A stretch of 56,358 nucleotides of DNA from Spirochaetota bacterium (GTDB lineage: Bacteria; Spirochaetota; UBA4802; UBA5368). Where the stretch lies: contig SCSX01000075.1 in assembly GCA_004297825.1 (NCBI GenBank), forward strand, positions 1 through 56,358, written 5' to 3'. Below the pieces are notes generated by a model, which was not told the origin of the DNA, ran no database searches, and saw only the letters and a program-made list of their open reading frames with translations. Shown here piece by piece: positions 1-7,743 of this stretch. A program made the translations under genes and the position numbers. How positions within the stretch are numbered: the stretch's first letter is position 1; every line of letters starts with the position of its first letter.

Positions 1-1379
1 CCCTTTTCCCCGAGACCGGCCTGCCCAGTTACGACATACTCATCAAGAACATCGTGCTCGTTATGGCGGGATACGTGATCGCGACGCTGGAAACCATGCT
101 CGCGCGCGCCCTGGGACTTACGTCCATCAGTTACGGCGAGGTGCTCTTCATCGCCGGTGCGGTCTTTTCTTACGCCATGGCCTCCTACTGGCTCGTCTAC
201 CTGAACAGGAGGGTCACCCTCCTCATCGATTCGCTTGTCTATTATGGAAACCTTACGGTGTACCTCGCCATGTACGGTGTCTGGATCTACAAACTGGGCG
301 AAATCCGGACGTTGGGCCTGTTCAACGCGCTCATCGCCGTGACGATCGTCCTCACCTACACCCCCATGAGCAGGAGCCTCATGATGTCCCTGGGCACGGT
401 AGCCTGCCACCTGGTGGTGTCCCGCTTCGCCATCTACGACGCGGGACAGCCGGGGAGCTTCGCACGGGAGATATTCTACACGATCGCGTTCGTTCCCGCG
501 TTCCTGATCATCTCGTATTTCGCCGGCCGCCTCCAGCGCCAGAACGCCGCGCTCGGGGATACGAACCGGGAACTCGAGAAAGCCAATCTCGACCTCACAC
601 GCGCCAACGAGGAGCTCGAGGCGACGCGTCGCGTCACCGAAATCGAGATGGACCTCGCCGTCACCATCCAGTCCGCGATCTTCCCGGATGCGGCCCCCCA
701 GACCGACGAGTGGGACGTCGCCTTCTCCTTTAAACCGAGAAACGGCGTCTCCGGCGATTTCTACGATTTCTATTACGAGGGACCTGTCCTCCGGGGAATG
801 TCGCTCTTCGACGTATCGGGCCACGGCGTGTCGTCGGCGCTCATCACCATGTTCGCGAAACCCATCTTCTTCCGGCACTTCACCCGCATGTCCGGCGGGC
901 CGCTCCACCGCGTGATAGAGGCCGCGAACCTCCGCCTGATCGACGAGATGCGCAACATCCACGGGTTCATCACCGGGATAATGCTCAGGTTCGGCGGCGG
1001 CTCGGTGGAATACGTCAACGCCGGGCACCCCGATCTGCTCCATCGCCGCTCCGGGCGCGGGGTAAGGGTGATCGGGGCGGGACACGAGCTGATCAAGGGA
1101 CGGCCCCTCGGCATCGAGGGGCCCACGAGAACCTGTAAGACCGTGAAGTTCGGTGTCGCCCCCGGAGACGTGCTGGTGCTCTACACCGACTGCGTCACCG
1201 AATGCGTGGGGGCGGCAAACAACTCGTACGGGGTGGAGAGGCTTATCGCCTCGTTTGAACGCGCCCCCGGGGAGGACGCGGGGGCGATACTGGAATTCAT
1301 CGAACGGCAGTTTCACGACTTCCTCGGGGACCGGCGCGTCGAGGACGATTTTACGCTCATCGTCGCGCGCAAGCGTTAG
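1..1379 (+). CDS. Membrane-anchored PP2C/SpoIIE-family serine phosphatase (5'-truncated)
   Basis: The reading frame is open from the window edge (first full codon at base 3), so the gene starts upstream and the GTG at 54 is probably internal. The visible N-terminal third has about five hydrophobic segments. A short coiled coil (around residues 165-200 counted from 54) follows, then a SpoIIE/PP2C domain. Metal-binding signatures are visible: SGDFYDF, FDVSGHG, the YVNAGHPD strand and LYTDCVTE. Such RsbU-like phosphatases dephosphorylate anti-anti-sigma (STAS) proteins in partner-switching signalling, with the membrane part as sensor. No STAS protein or anti-sigma kinase lies nearby, so the partner is unknown. 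The gene ends convergently with the lipoprotein gene at 1423; no clear terminator hairpin is visible in the 43-base gap. The family call is firm; the signal sensed is not known. Confidence 0.9.
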   Translation, partial: LFPETGLPSYDILIKNIVLVMAGYVIATLETMLARALGLTSISYGEVLFIAGAVFSYAMASYWLVYLNRRVTLLIDSLVYYGNLTVYLAMYGVWIYKLGEIRTLGLFNALIAVTIVLTYTPMSRSLMMSLGTVACHLVVSRFAIYDAGQPGSFAREIFYTIAFVPAFLIISYFAGRLQRQNAALGDTNRELEKANLDLTRANEELEATRRVTEIEMDLAVTIQSAIFPDAAPQTDEWDVAFSFKPRNGVSGDFYDFYYEGPVLRGMSLFDVSGHGVSSALITMFAKPIFFRHFTRMSGGPLHRVIEAANLRLIDEMRNIHGFITGIMLRFGGGSVEYVNAGHPDLLHRRSGRGVRVIGAGHELIKGRPLGIEGPTRTCKTVKFGVAPGDVLVLYTDCVTECVGAANNSYGVERLIASFERAPGEDAGAILEFIERQFHDFLGDRRVEDDFTLIVARKR

Positions 1380-1422
1380 GCGCGATTATTGGCGCGGTCC
1401 CTGACGCCGGGAGGCACCGTTC

Positions 1423-2172
1423 CTACTTCTCCGGTTTCGCGCCGTCGCCGCGTATCGGCTCCATGTCCTTGAGCCGGCCCTTCATCTCCGCAACCAGCTT
1501 TTCGAGCCGCCCAACCGCGTCATTTCCCGATTCCAGGTCCTGCGTAAGTTTTTTTATTCTCGCGTCCTGTTCGGCACGCGCGGTCTTCCCGGCGGCGATC
1601 TCCTCGTCCTTTTGCGACGATTCCTTCCTGAGCGTGTCGATCTCCTTCGAGAATGCGAGCTCCTTGCGCGCCCCCTCGTTTTTCATGGATTCGCGCTCGC
1701 CGTTCCACGCCGCGCTGTTCTTCGCGATCTCCTCGTTCAGGCGCTTGAGCTCGGACTCGAGCGTCTTCTGTATTTCCCCGTTCAACCGGGTAAGCTCCTG
1801 AATCTTCCCCGAGCTTTCCTTCTTGAGCACCTCATTCTGCTGTTCGAGCGCTTTGGTGCGGGTCTCCCTGAGCTCGATGTCGCGCGCGAACTGTGTCTTG
1901 AGCGCCTGGATGTCGGCCTCGAGCCGCTCGATCCTTGACCTCTGTTCGCCCGCTTCCTTCCTGCGCACGGAGGTTTCATCTTTAAGGACGCTGTTCTCCC
2001 TCTGGAGCAGGGTTATCCTGCCCTTCATGAGCGCGTTCTCCGAGCGGAGTCCGTCGGTGAGCGCATCGCGGTCGGCGGTTCCCATGGTGGCGCACCCCGC
2101 GGCGAGCGCGGCAGCGCATACAGCGGCCAGGATCGTGCCGCAGGGAGCGCGGCGCTTAATTGAAGGCTTCAT
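1423..2172 (-). CDS. Coiled-coil lipoprotein, function unknown
   Basis: A 249-residue protein with a basic N-terminus, a hydrophobic stretch and a lipobox LAAGC with the lipidated Cys at residue 27. Almost everything after residue 35 is charged heptad-like sequence rich in Glu, Lys, Arg, Leu and Gln, so a long rod-like coiled coil is expected. It probably sits in the periplasm, anchored to the inner or outer membrane. No enzymatic motif is visible. It is transcribed divergently from the metallopeptidase-like lipoprotein at 2298. The start is the most upstream ATG that gives a complete signal peptide; no strong ribosome site precedes it. I do not recognise a named family beyond generic coiled-coil lipoproteins. 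Confidence 0.75.
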   Translation of the reverse strand: MKPSIKRRAPCGTILAAVCAAALAAGCATMGTADRDALTDGLRSENALMKGRITLLQRENSVLKDETSVRRKEAGEQRSRIERLEADIQALKTQFARDIELRETRTKALEQQNEVLKKESSGKIQELTRLNGEIQKTLESELKRLNEEIAKNSAAWNGERESMKNEGARKELAFSKEIDTLRKESSQKDEEIAAGKTARAEQDARIKKLTQDLESGNDAVGRLEKLVAEMKGRLKDMEPIRGDGAKPEK

Positions 2173-2297
2173 GCGATTCAGTGTACGCGGGATGGCGGCG
2201 CCTGTCCATTCAAAATACGGGCGGCCCCGGTGTTTTTTCGTTGCGCGCGCGGCGCCGTGGAGGGATACTTCACGTATCAGTTCAGGGGAGGTCCGAT

Positions 2298-3302
2298 ATG
2301 AAATTCCAGAAGCACGCGCTTTTCTTCCTGCTCCTCGCAGCCTCCTGCACGTCGGGACCGCAGGGGACCCCTGTATCGGTCATGCCCGATCTCCCGATCG
2401 AGAGGGAATACGTCCTGGCCGCGCGCCAGGTCGACGACACGCGCCTCCCCCGCCTCGCCGATGCGCAGTTCGCCCTCGTCCTGGACCGCATCGCCGCGCG
2501 CGTGAAGGAATATCTAGGATATCGCATAACGTTCACGATGAAACCCGCGCTCGACCTCCTCGCGTTCCGGAGCGAGATGGCCTATATCGAGGACCTTCCG
2601 GCGATGAAGGAGGTCCGGGGCTACCTGCTCGATCCCGAAAAAGCGGCGGACAGGGAGCGGCTCAGGTCCGATATCGCGAAGACGATCGGCGCCGCGCCCG
2701 ATAGGGTCCTTGCGATGCAGGTGAAGGACTTCGGGAAGTTCCCCGACCGCGCTTCATTGGCCGGGCACGTCTACCGCGGCTACGTCGACAACCTCCGGAA
2801 GATATATCAGATCCCCACCCATGACGTAACGCTCCTCGCGGACCCCGCGTACCTGGAAACGCTCACCTATCCCTTCTGGGACATGGCCGTGCGCGAGTAC
2901 GGGGGGGCGCAGTTCATCCTCTCCAACACCGTCATGGCCGACATGGAGACGGAGCTTCCCATCTACGTGATCCTGCGCGGGGGCGTGACCACCGGCCTCA
3001 CCGAGCGCAACGAAAAGAGCCATGTGGGCGGGGCGATCGTGCTCTTCACCCTCCCCTTCATCTCCGACGATAACTTTTTCACCGCGGCCCGCGAGGAGGC
3101 GATCCCCGCGCACGAGATGACCGACGTCATCGCGCTCTACGCGGTGCACGAGTTCGGCCACCTGCTCAACCACTACAAGGATTATTCGGACCACGAGAAC
3201 TGCATCATGGTGCCGGCGCACGGGCTCAATTATTATAAATGGTACCGTGAGAGGAAGGAGAAGAAGTGCGAACTGCCGCACGAGAAGCTGGCGGGGTTTT
3301 AG
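2298..3302 (+). CDS. Putative zinc metallopeptidase lipoprotein (HEFGH motif)
   Basis: A 334-residue secreted lipoprotein. The start at 2298 has a GGGGAGG ribosome site 6 bases upstream and gives a compact signal peptide with lipobox LAASC (Cys17); an in-frame ATG at 2160 would bury that signal. Near the C-terminus HEFGHLLNH is followed by a Cys-Ile-Met and, about 20 residues later, a further Cys. This layout loosely recalls metzincins and archaemetzincins (HExxH, a third ligand, then a Met-turn with Cys residues), but the spacing is not canonical. It is probably an envelope zinc peptidase; the substrate is unknown. A diverged copy of the last 20 codons lies at 5594-5655, so this 3' end took part in a local duplication. 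Confidence is good for a zinc-peptidase-like lipoprotein and low for the subfamily. Confidence 0.65.
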   Translation: MKFQKHALFFLLLAASCTSGPQGTPVSVMPDLPIEREYVLAARQVDDTRLPRLADAQFALVLDRIAARVKEYLGYRITFTMKPALDLLAFRSEMAYIEDLPAMKEVRGYLLDPEKAADRERLRSDIAKTIGAAPDRVLAMQVKDFGKFPDRASLAGHVYRGYVDNLRKIYQIPTHDVTLLADPAYLETLTYPFWDMAVREYGGAQFILSNTVMADMETELPIYVILRGGVTTGLTERNEKSHVGGAIVLFTLPFISDDNFFTAAREEAIPAHEMTDVIALYAVHEFGHLLNHYKDYSDHENCIMVPAHGLNYYKWYRERKEKKCELPHEKLAGF

Positions 3303-3462
3303 CGTTATTCAGGCAGAGGACTGCGATTTTTTTATGTCCAATTAAATTGGCATTTTGAAATCTCTTCAAATCCTATATTTTCATCAACTGTATCTATTCC
3401 TATGAGTGTAAAACTTTCAATACCTGCTGGTACCATTAGACATGGCGGAAGGGGACGTTGAA

Positions 3463-3753
3463 CTACTTGGGCCTTCTCTCCACCAGCTGGCCGGTGATAT
3501 ATTTATGGAGAACGCTTTTCACGAACGATTGATATTTCAAGCCCTCGACGGCGGCGCGTTTTTTTATTTCCTTTAATTCAGACGGTTCTATACGGATATT
3601 CATTTTCATTTCGTTTTTTACAAATTCCTTCGCCGCTTTTTTAAATACATCCTGGACTTTCCGGGAAGGTATTTTTATCTTCTTCGCGTCTACGCCTTTA
3701 TACGATTCGATCAAGTCCTTTTCTTCCTTGTTTAGATATTTAATTTTTTCCAT
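3463..3753 (-). CDS. CopG/BrnA-type ribbon-helix-helix antitoxin
   Basis: A 96-residue protein. The C-terminal half has the pattern MNIRIEPSELKEIKKRA...YQSFVKSVLHKYITG, typical of ribbon-helix-helix antitoxins of the CopG/BrnA type, which neutralise a partner toxin and repress their own promoter. The ATG at 3753 is preceded by GGGGAGG (3761-3767) at 7 bases; an ATG at 3771 in the same frame lies before that site and is less likely. The start overlaps the toxin stop by 14 bases, so translation is probably coupled. Gene order is toxin first, antitoxin second, as in brnTA operons. Base composition is lower in GC than the flanking genes, which fits acquisition. Confidence 0.8.
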   Translation of the reverse strand: MEKIKYLNKEEKDLIESYKGVDAKKIKIPSRKVQDVFKKAAKEFVKNEMKMNIRIEPSELKEIKKRAAVEGLKYQSFVKSVLHKYITGQLVERRPK

Positions 3754-4027
3754 TTTTGTTCCTCCCCTCAAGCAAGTATAAATATTCCCTGTTGGGAAAC
3801 AGCGTGATTAAACGCACCGTATCCCCGCTCCTTTCATACGGTACGCAATATGTATAGTTGTTATACTCAATTACCAGCATGAACTGGTCCGGATATTTCT
3901 CCCTGTTCGGGTGCTCAATATTCAACAGGATGCCTTTTTCCGCGATTGCCTCTATTACATCGTAAAACGAAACGCCCCTGTCTTTTCGCAGGATCTCGTT
4001 TTTGGATTTATCAAAAGCAAACTTCAT
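3740..4027 (-). CDS. BrnT-like toxin of a type II toxin-antitoxin pair
   Basis: A 95-residue protein starting MKFAFDKSKNEILRKDRGVSF and containing EHPNREKYPDQ and a late TLFPNREYL stretch. This matches the small BrnT-like toxin family (FDxxKNxxxxKxRGxxF, EHPNxEKYPxQ, a C-terminal xPSRxxxxx-like stretch), whose characterised members are ribonucleases of the RelE fold. It precedes and overlaps the antitoxin gene. Its promoter (4033-4061) sits so close that the transcript start should fall at or within the ATG, suggesting a leaderless message. The RNase activity is inferred from family resemblance. Together the pair is the clearest mobile-type cargo of the 3303-6323 insert. Confidence 0.75.
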   Translation of the reverse strand: MKFAFDKSKNEILRKDRGVSFYDVIEAIAEKGILLNIEHPNREKYPDQFMLVIEYNNYTYCVPYERSGDTVRLITLFPNREYLYLLEGRNKNGKN

Positions 4028-4032
4028 TGTTC

Positions 4033-4061
4033 AATATGCATCAATGTGCGCACTTTGTCAA
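4033..4061 (-). promoter_or_regulatory. Sigma-70 promoter of the toxin-antitoxin operon
   Basis: On the minus strand TTGACA (4061-4056) is separated by exactly 17 bases from CATATT (4038-4033). Only 5 bases lie between the -10 box and the toxin ATG (4027). The 8-base palindrome GTGCGCAC (4046-4053) lies between the two boxes and is a natural candidate for antitoxin autoregulation. Confidence 0.55.
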
Positions 4062-4070
4062 TACATTTTA

Positions 4071-4304
4071 CTCTCGATTGAAGATGACATACGCATGGCG
4101 ACGACAAGGATTTCAACGCAGCGGGCGCGGTTCCTTCCGACATAACACTTCTTCCCGGATGACACCGGGTTCATGATACGAAAGTACTTTCCCCCTTATG
4201 GATCACCCTATCTTCCGCAACTCTTCCAGCAGGGCCGGCCTGTTTTTATACAGCACCCCCAGCTCCGCAACCAACGAACAAGCCTCTCACGTACAAGCCA
4301 GCTC
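4071..4304. other. Intergenic stretch without an intact gene
   Basis: No complete gene is visible. On the minus strand 4286-4203 a 27-codon open stretch ending in TGA reads like the tail of a helical protein (ELGVLYKNRPALLEELRKIG), directly downstream of the repeat-protein gene. It may be the remnant of a lost gene or chance. No hairpin terminator is evident. Confidence 0.3.
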
Positions 4305-5465
4305 TTATTTACCGCCACCGGGTACCTTCTCATTCAGCTTGCCGCTCTCCTGAAACCGAACTCCACTGCCCGCCCTGAACCTAATCCCCTGGATTTCGGT
4401 ATCTGCCGCAAGGAACCCATCGCTCAATCTGCCGCTCTCGTAGAAATGAACTTCCGTACCCGCGGTAAATCTGATCCCTTGTATCTCCGTATCCGCTAAA
4501 AGTTTTACAAGGCACACCTTGCCGCTATCATAAAAATAGACTCTTGAACCCTCAACGAACGTGATCCCCTGTATCTTTGTATCGGCCAACAGTATCCCCT
4601 GGCTCAGGGTGCCGCTTTCGTTGAACATAACTCCAGTGCCTGCCTTGAGCTTGATCCCCCGTATCTCCGTATCGGCTGCCAGTATTCCTTGATCCAAATT
4701 GCCGTGCCGGAATTGAACTTCGGTACCCGCCTTGAATTTGATCCCCCGTATTTCGGTATCTTCTGAAAGATCTGCCCAATCCGGTTTATCTCCACTGAAC
4801 CGAACCCACGTTTTTGCTTTGAATTTGATCCCTTGTATCTCCATATCGGTTATTAGATGTACGAGTTCCAGCATGTCGCTACGATTAAAATCCACCACGG
4901 TGCCGGCGCTAAACTTCATCCCCTGTATCTCTGTGTCGGCTAACAGAGTCCCTCTGAGCAGTTTACCTTTTTTGAAAAAATGAACTATCGTATCAGCCCT
5001 TAAACTGAGCCCCTGTACCTTTGTGTTTTTCAGAAGGGTTCCCCAGGACAACGTGCCGTTCTCATAAAGCTGAATCTCAGTGCCTGCCTTGAGCCTGACC
5101 CCCTGTATCTCCGTATTTGATGAGAGCGTGCCATGCTCAGGCTTTCCATTAAAAAATTCAACGTCCGTGCCCGCCTTGAATCTGATTCCGCGAACTTTCG
5201 TATTGTCCGAGAGTCGGGCCATCCTCAGCATGCCGCTTTCAAAAAGCCAGACATTCGTACCCCCTTTAAAGGCGATCCCCTGTATCTCCGTATCCGCAGA
5301 AAGTCGTGCCTGTCTCAGCTTGCCGCTTTCATCGAACCAAACTTCTGTCCCCGCCTTGAATCTGTTCTCCTGTATCTCAGTATCAACTGAAAGCGTTGAC
5401 CCTGCAAATCCACGTATAGTAAGAAAGAAGATGGTCATTACACCGAGAACGATACGGAGTTTCAT
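4305..5465 (-). CDS. Exported protein of twelve ~30-residue tandem repeats
   Basis: A 386-residue protein: a signal peptide (residues 1-22, ending GFAG) followed by twelve consecutive 29-30-residue repeats that fill the rest. The consensus is L-x-A-D-T-E-I-Q-G-I-x-F-K-A-G-T-x-V-x-F-x-E-S-G-K-L-x-x-G-x. Each unit predicts short beta strands (TEIQGI, TxVxF, GKLxxG) separated by turns, as in a beta-solenoid or an open repeat sheet reminiscent of MORN-like proteins. No lipobox, catalytic motif or C-terminal anchor is seen, so it is predicted to be periplasmic or secreted. I do not recognise a named domain. It lies in the accessory insert beside the toxin-antitoxin pair and is lower in GC than the chromosome around it. 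Binding, adhesion or a structural role are possibilities only. Confidence 0.7.
   Translation of the reverse strand: MKLRIVLGVMTIFFLTIRGFAGSTLSVDTEIQENRFKAGTEVWFDESGKLRQARLSADTEIQGIAFKGGTNVWLFESGMLRMARLSDNTKVRGIRFKAGTDVEFFNGKPEHGTLSSNTEIQGVRLKAGTEIQLYENGTLSWGTLLKNTKVQGLSLRADTIVHFFKKGKLLRGTLLADTEIQGMKFSAGTVVDFNRSDMLELVHLITDMEIQGIKFKAKTWVRFSGDKPDWADLSEDTEIRGIKFKAGTEVQFRHGNLDQGILAADTEIRGIKLKAGTGVMFNESGTLSQGILLADTKIQGITFVEGSRVYFYDSGKVCLVKLLADTEIQGIRFTAGTEVHFYESGRLSDGFLAADTEIQGIRFRAGSGVRFQESGKLNEKVPGGGK
4320..5393 (-). repeat. Coding tandem repeat, 12 units of 87-90 bp
   Basis: The repeat protein gene consists of twelve units of 87 or 90 bases. Units are diverged at DNA level (the recurrent piece reads roughly CCCTGTATCTCCGTATC on the plus strand) yet keep the protein consensus, indicating old expansion under selection rather than recent slippage. 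Confidence 0.8.
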
Positions 5466-5514
5466 CGAAACATCCTCCCGTTTTTATCATCGAAGCGTCT
5501 CTTCCCGCGCCCTG

Positions 5515-5588
5515 CCCTTCTTCTTGAAATGCGCCTTCACCCCGGCAAGGAACGCCGCGCAGCGTGAAATCTCGGTGAACACGGGTAT
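5515..5588 (-). pseudogene. 3'-end fragment copied from the acyl-CoA synthetase gene
   Basis: These 74 bases match 6346-6419, near the 3' end of the ADP-forming acyl-CoA synthetase gene, at about 70 of 74 positions by eye and in the same orientation. The copy encodes the TEISRCAAFLAGVKAHF segment of that protein and nothing upstream of it. It is fused to a fragment of the metallopeptidase gene at 5594. Confidence 0.8.
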
Positions 5589-5593
5589 ATTAC

Positions 5594-5655
5594 GGTATCG
5601 GGAAAGGAAGGAGAATAAGTGCGACCCCTCGCACGAGAAGCTCAAGAGTTTTTAA
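5594..5655 (+). pseudogene. 3'-end fragment related to the metallopeptidase lipoprotein gene
   Basis: These 62 bases align with 3241-3302, the last 20 codons of the metallopeptidase-like lipoprotein gene, at roughly 48 of 62 positions. They still encode RERKENKCDPSHEKLKSF followed by a stop, against RERKEKKCELPHEKLAGF in the intact gene. The rest of the gene is absent. It abuts the acyl-CoA synthetase fragment. Confidence 0.7.
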
Positions 5656-5680
5656 GGGCTGGGGATTTAGCGCATACCCT

Positions 5681-6187
5681 TCATTTCCTTTCCTTAGGGC
5701 TGTCAAAGCCTATCTTTCGCTTTGGTTTTGCGTCGTCCGCGAGCAGCCGCTTAATCGCCTGGAACACGATCCGGAACTGCTCGTCGTATTTCTTCTCCAT
5801 GCTCTCTATCTTCCTGCGAAGATCATCATGAGAGGAAAGCATCGTACGCAACCGCGTAAAGGTGCGCATGATCTGGATATTCACCTGGACCGCACGATCG
5901 CTGGTAAGTACGCTGGACAGCATGGCAACGCCTTGTTCGGTAAAGGCGAAGGGCGGCTTTCTCGTACCACCCCAACTTGATGTCACAATCTGTGATCTCA
6001 ACTGGTCGAATTCATCCACGGTCAGCTGGAACATAAAATCTTCCGGGAAGCGTGACTGGTTCCGTTTCACCGCCTGGTTGAGCGCACGGGTTTCCACTTC
6101 ATACAATTCGGCAAGGTCTTTATCGAGCATGACCTTGTGACCCCGCAGCAGATATATTTTGTTCAGTATTCTTTCATCTGGAAGCAT
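5681..6187 (-). CDS. ORF6N domain-containing DNA-binding protein
   Basis: A 168-residue protein with an N-terminal ORF6N domain (residues about 8-90): [25 protein letters not shown], then [21 protein letters not shown] and [14 protein letters not shown]. This domain is common in phage-derived and chromosomal accessory proteins and is thought to bind DNA. The C-terminal third is a charged helix (residues 110-150). It stands alone on the minus strand in the accessory insert; no phage genes are beside it. The ribosome site (GGGAGA) is about 10 bases from the ATG. Target and role are unknown. Confidence 0.85.
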   Translation of the reverse strand: MLPDERILNKIYLLRGHKVMLDKDLAELYEVETRALNQAVKRNQSRFPEDFMFQLTVDEFDQLRSQIVTSSWGGTRKPPFAFTEQGVAMLSSVLTSDRAVQVNIQIMRTFTRLRTMLSSHDDLRRKIESMEKKYDEQFRIVFQAIKRLLADDAKPKRKIGFDSPKERK

Positions 6188-6323
6188 ATCTGTGGTCTCT
6201 CCCGTTCTATCTTTTTGCGGCCTGTTGAATAAATTCTGCTGTCATTTCATTTTTCGGTTCATTTGGGCGATGAGTTACGCCTTGAATTAGCCAGGATTCG
6301 CGGGGCTAGACCTGCCCGGAAAC

Positions 6324-7721
6324 CTATGTGGCAACGCCCGCCCTTCCCTTCTTCGAAAAATGCGCCTTCACCCCGGCAAGGAACGCCGCGCAGCGTGAAA
6401 TCTCCGTGAACACGGGTATGCCCTCCGCCTCGGCGGCCTCGCGAAACGAGTCCTGCGAGACGTTGATGCCGATCATCCAGAGCGCGACGGGTTTCCCGTA
6501 GCGGCGCTTCATGGCGGCGATCTTCGAGAGGTACGCCGTCGTCGTGAGGTCCCAGGCGATCGTCTCCACGATGAGCGAATCGACGCCCTCGTCCTTCATG
6601 AGCGCCTCGACCGCCCGGGTATATACGGGCTCCAATCCGTTCAGCTCGACCGCGGGCCAGAGGTCCACGGGATGACTCGGCCGCATCCATTCGGGAAACA
6701 CCGTCCCGATCTCCGCGATCGTCTCCGGCGAAAGTTCCGCAAGATCCAGTCCGTGATCGGCGAGCAGGTCGGCCGACACAATGCCCGCCCCCCCGGAAAA
6801 GGTCGCGATTGCCGTACCGCGCCGCGCCGTGAACGCGGTGGTTTTCGAAAACCCGCGGACAAAATCCATGAGCTCGTGCATGTCGTACACCGGCACCACG
6901 CCCGCCTGCCGGAACGCGCCCTCGTAGACCGCCTCCTCCCCGGAAAGGCTCGCCGTGTGGCTCATCGCGGCGCGCGCGCCCCCCGGGCTGCGCCCCGCCT
7001 TGAGTACCACGACGGGCTTCGCCGTCGCGCGCGCCAGGTCAAGAAATTTCCGCCCGTCCATGATGGATTCCAGGTAGCAGCCAATGACCTCCGTGTCCGG
7101 GTCGTTTACCAGGTACTCCAGCACGTCCGTCTCGTGCACGTCGCACTTGTTGCCAATGGAGCACACCTTCGCGATCCCCATGCCGCCGCGCTCGAGTATC
7201 GTCATGAGAAATCCCGCCGACAGCATGCCGCTCTGCACGATGAGCGACACGTTCCCCGGCTTCATGAGAACCTTCCACCTGTCCGAATACATGAAGGAGA
7301 AGACGTTGCGCGTGTGGCCGTCCAGGAGCCCCATGCAGTTGGGCCCCCACAGCCGGATGCCGCGGGCGCGCGCGCGCGCGACCATATCCTGTTGAAGCCT
7401 GTTCCCCGCCTCTCCCGTCTCGGAAAACCCCGCCGACTCGATGATGATCCCCTTAACCCCCCGGTCGGCGCAGTCGTCGATCGTTTCCAGTATGAACCGG
7501 GCGGGAATGAAATAGATCGCGAGCTCGAACGGCCGTGGAATCGATTTGATATCGGGGTAGCACGTGACGCCCAGGATTTCCTTCACCCGCGGGTTAACCG
7601 GGTACACGGGGCCCTTGTAGCCGGCGAGGACGTTTCGAACTATGTGGAACCCGCCCTTGACCTGGTTGTCCGACGCGCCAATAATCGCCACGCCCTCGGG
7701 ATGAAAAAAGTAATCAAGCAT
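6324..7721 (-). CDS. ADP-forming acyl-CoA synthetase, alpha-type CoA-binding protein
   Basis: A 465-residue protein starting MLDYFFHPEGVAIIGAS; the ATG at 7721 has GGAGGG 6 bases upstream. It has a CoA-binding Rossmann domain (residues 5-130; IIGASDNQVKGG, YPVNPR), then two succinyl-CoA-ligase-like flavodoxin domains with WGPNCMGL, VSLIVQSG and the phosphorylatable His in MSHTASLSG. The family converts acyl-CoA + ADP + Pi to acid + ATP + CoA, conserving energy in fermentation, and can work in reverse. The ATP-grasp beta domain present in full-length synthetases is missing here and is not in the neighbouring genes, so a partner encoded elsewhere is needed for classical activity. It follows the TPR gene by 22 bases. 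A copy of its 3' end lies at 5515-5588. Confidence 0.85.
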   Translation of the reverse strand: MLDYFFHPEGVAIIGASDNQVKGGFHIVRNVLAGYKGPVYPVNPRVKEILGVTCYPDIKSIPRPFELAIYFIPARFILETIDDCADRGVKGIIIESAGFSETGEAGNRLQQDMVARARARGIRLWGPNCMGLLDGHTRNVFSFMYSDRWKVLMKPGNVSLIVQSGMLSAGFLMTILERGGMGIAKVCSIGNKCDVHETDVLEYLVNDPDTEVIGCYLESIMDGRKFLDLARATAKPVVVLKAGRSPGGARAAMSHTASLSGEEAVYEGAFRQAGVVPVYDMHELMDFVRGFSKTTAFTARRGTAIATFSGGAGIVSADLLADHGLDLAELSPETIAEIGTVFPEWMRPSHPVDLWPAVELNGLEPVYTRAVEALMKDEGVDSLIVETIAWDLTTTAYLSKIAAMKRRYGKPVALWMIGINVSQDSFREAAEAEGIPVFTEISRCAAFLAGVKAHFSKKGRAGVAT

Positions 7722-7743
7722 GCATGTCCCTCCGCGTTGTCCC

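Noticed and set aside
4320-5393. CRISPR-like array of regularly spaced repeats
   Set aside because: The 87-90-base periodicity is in frame inside a complete coding sequence with signal peptide; the units are diverged and no constant repeat with unique spacers exists.
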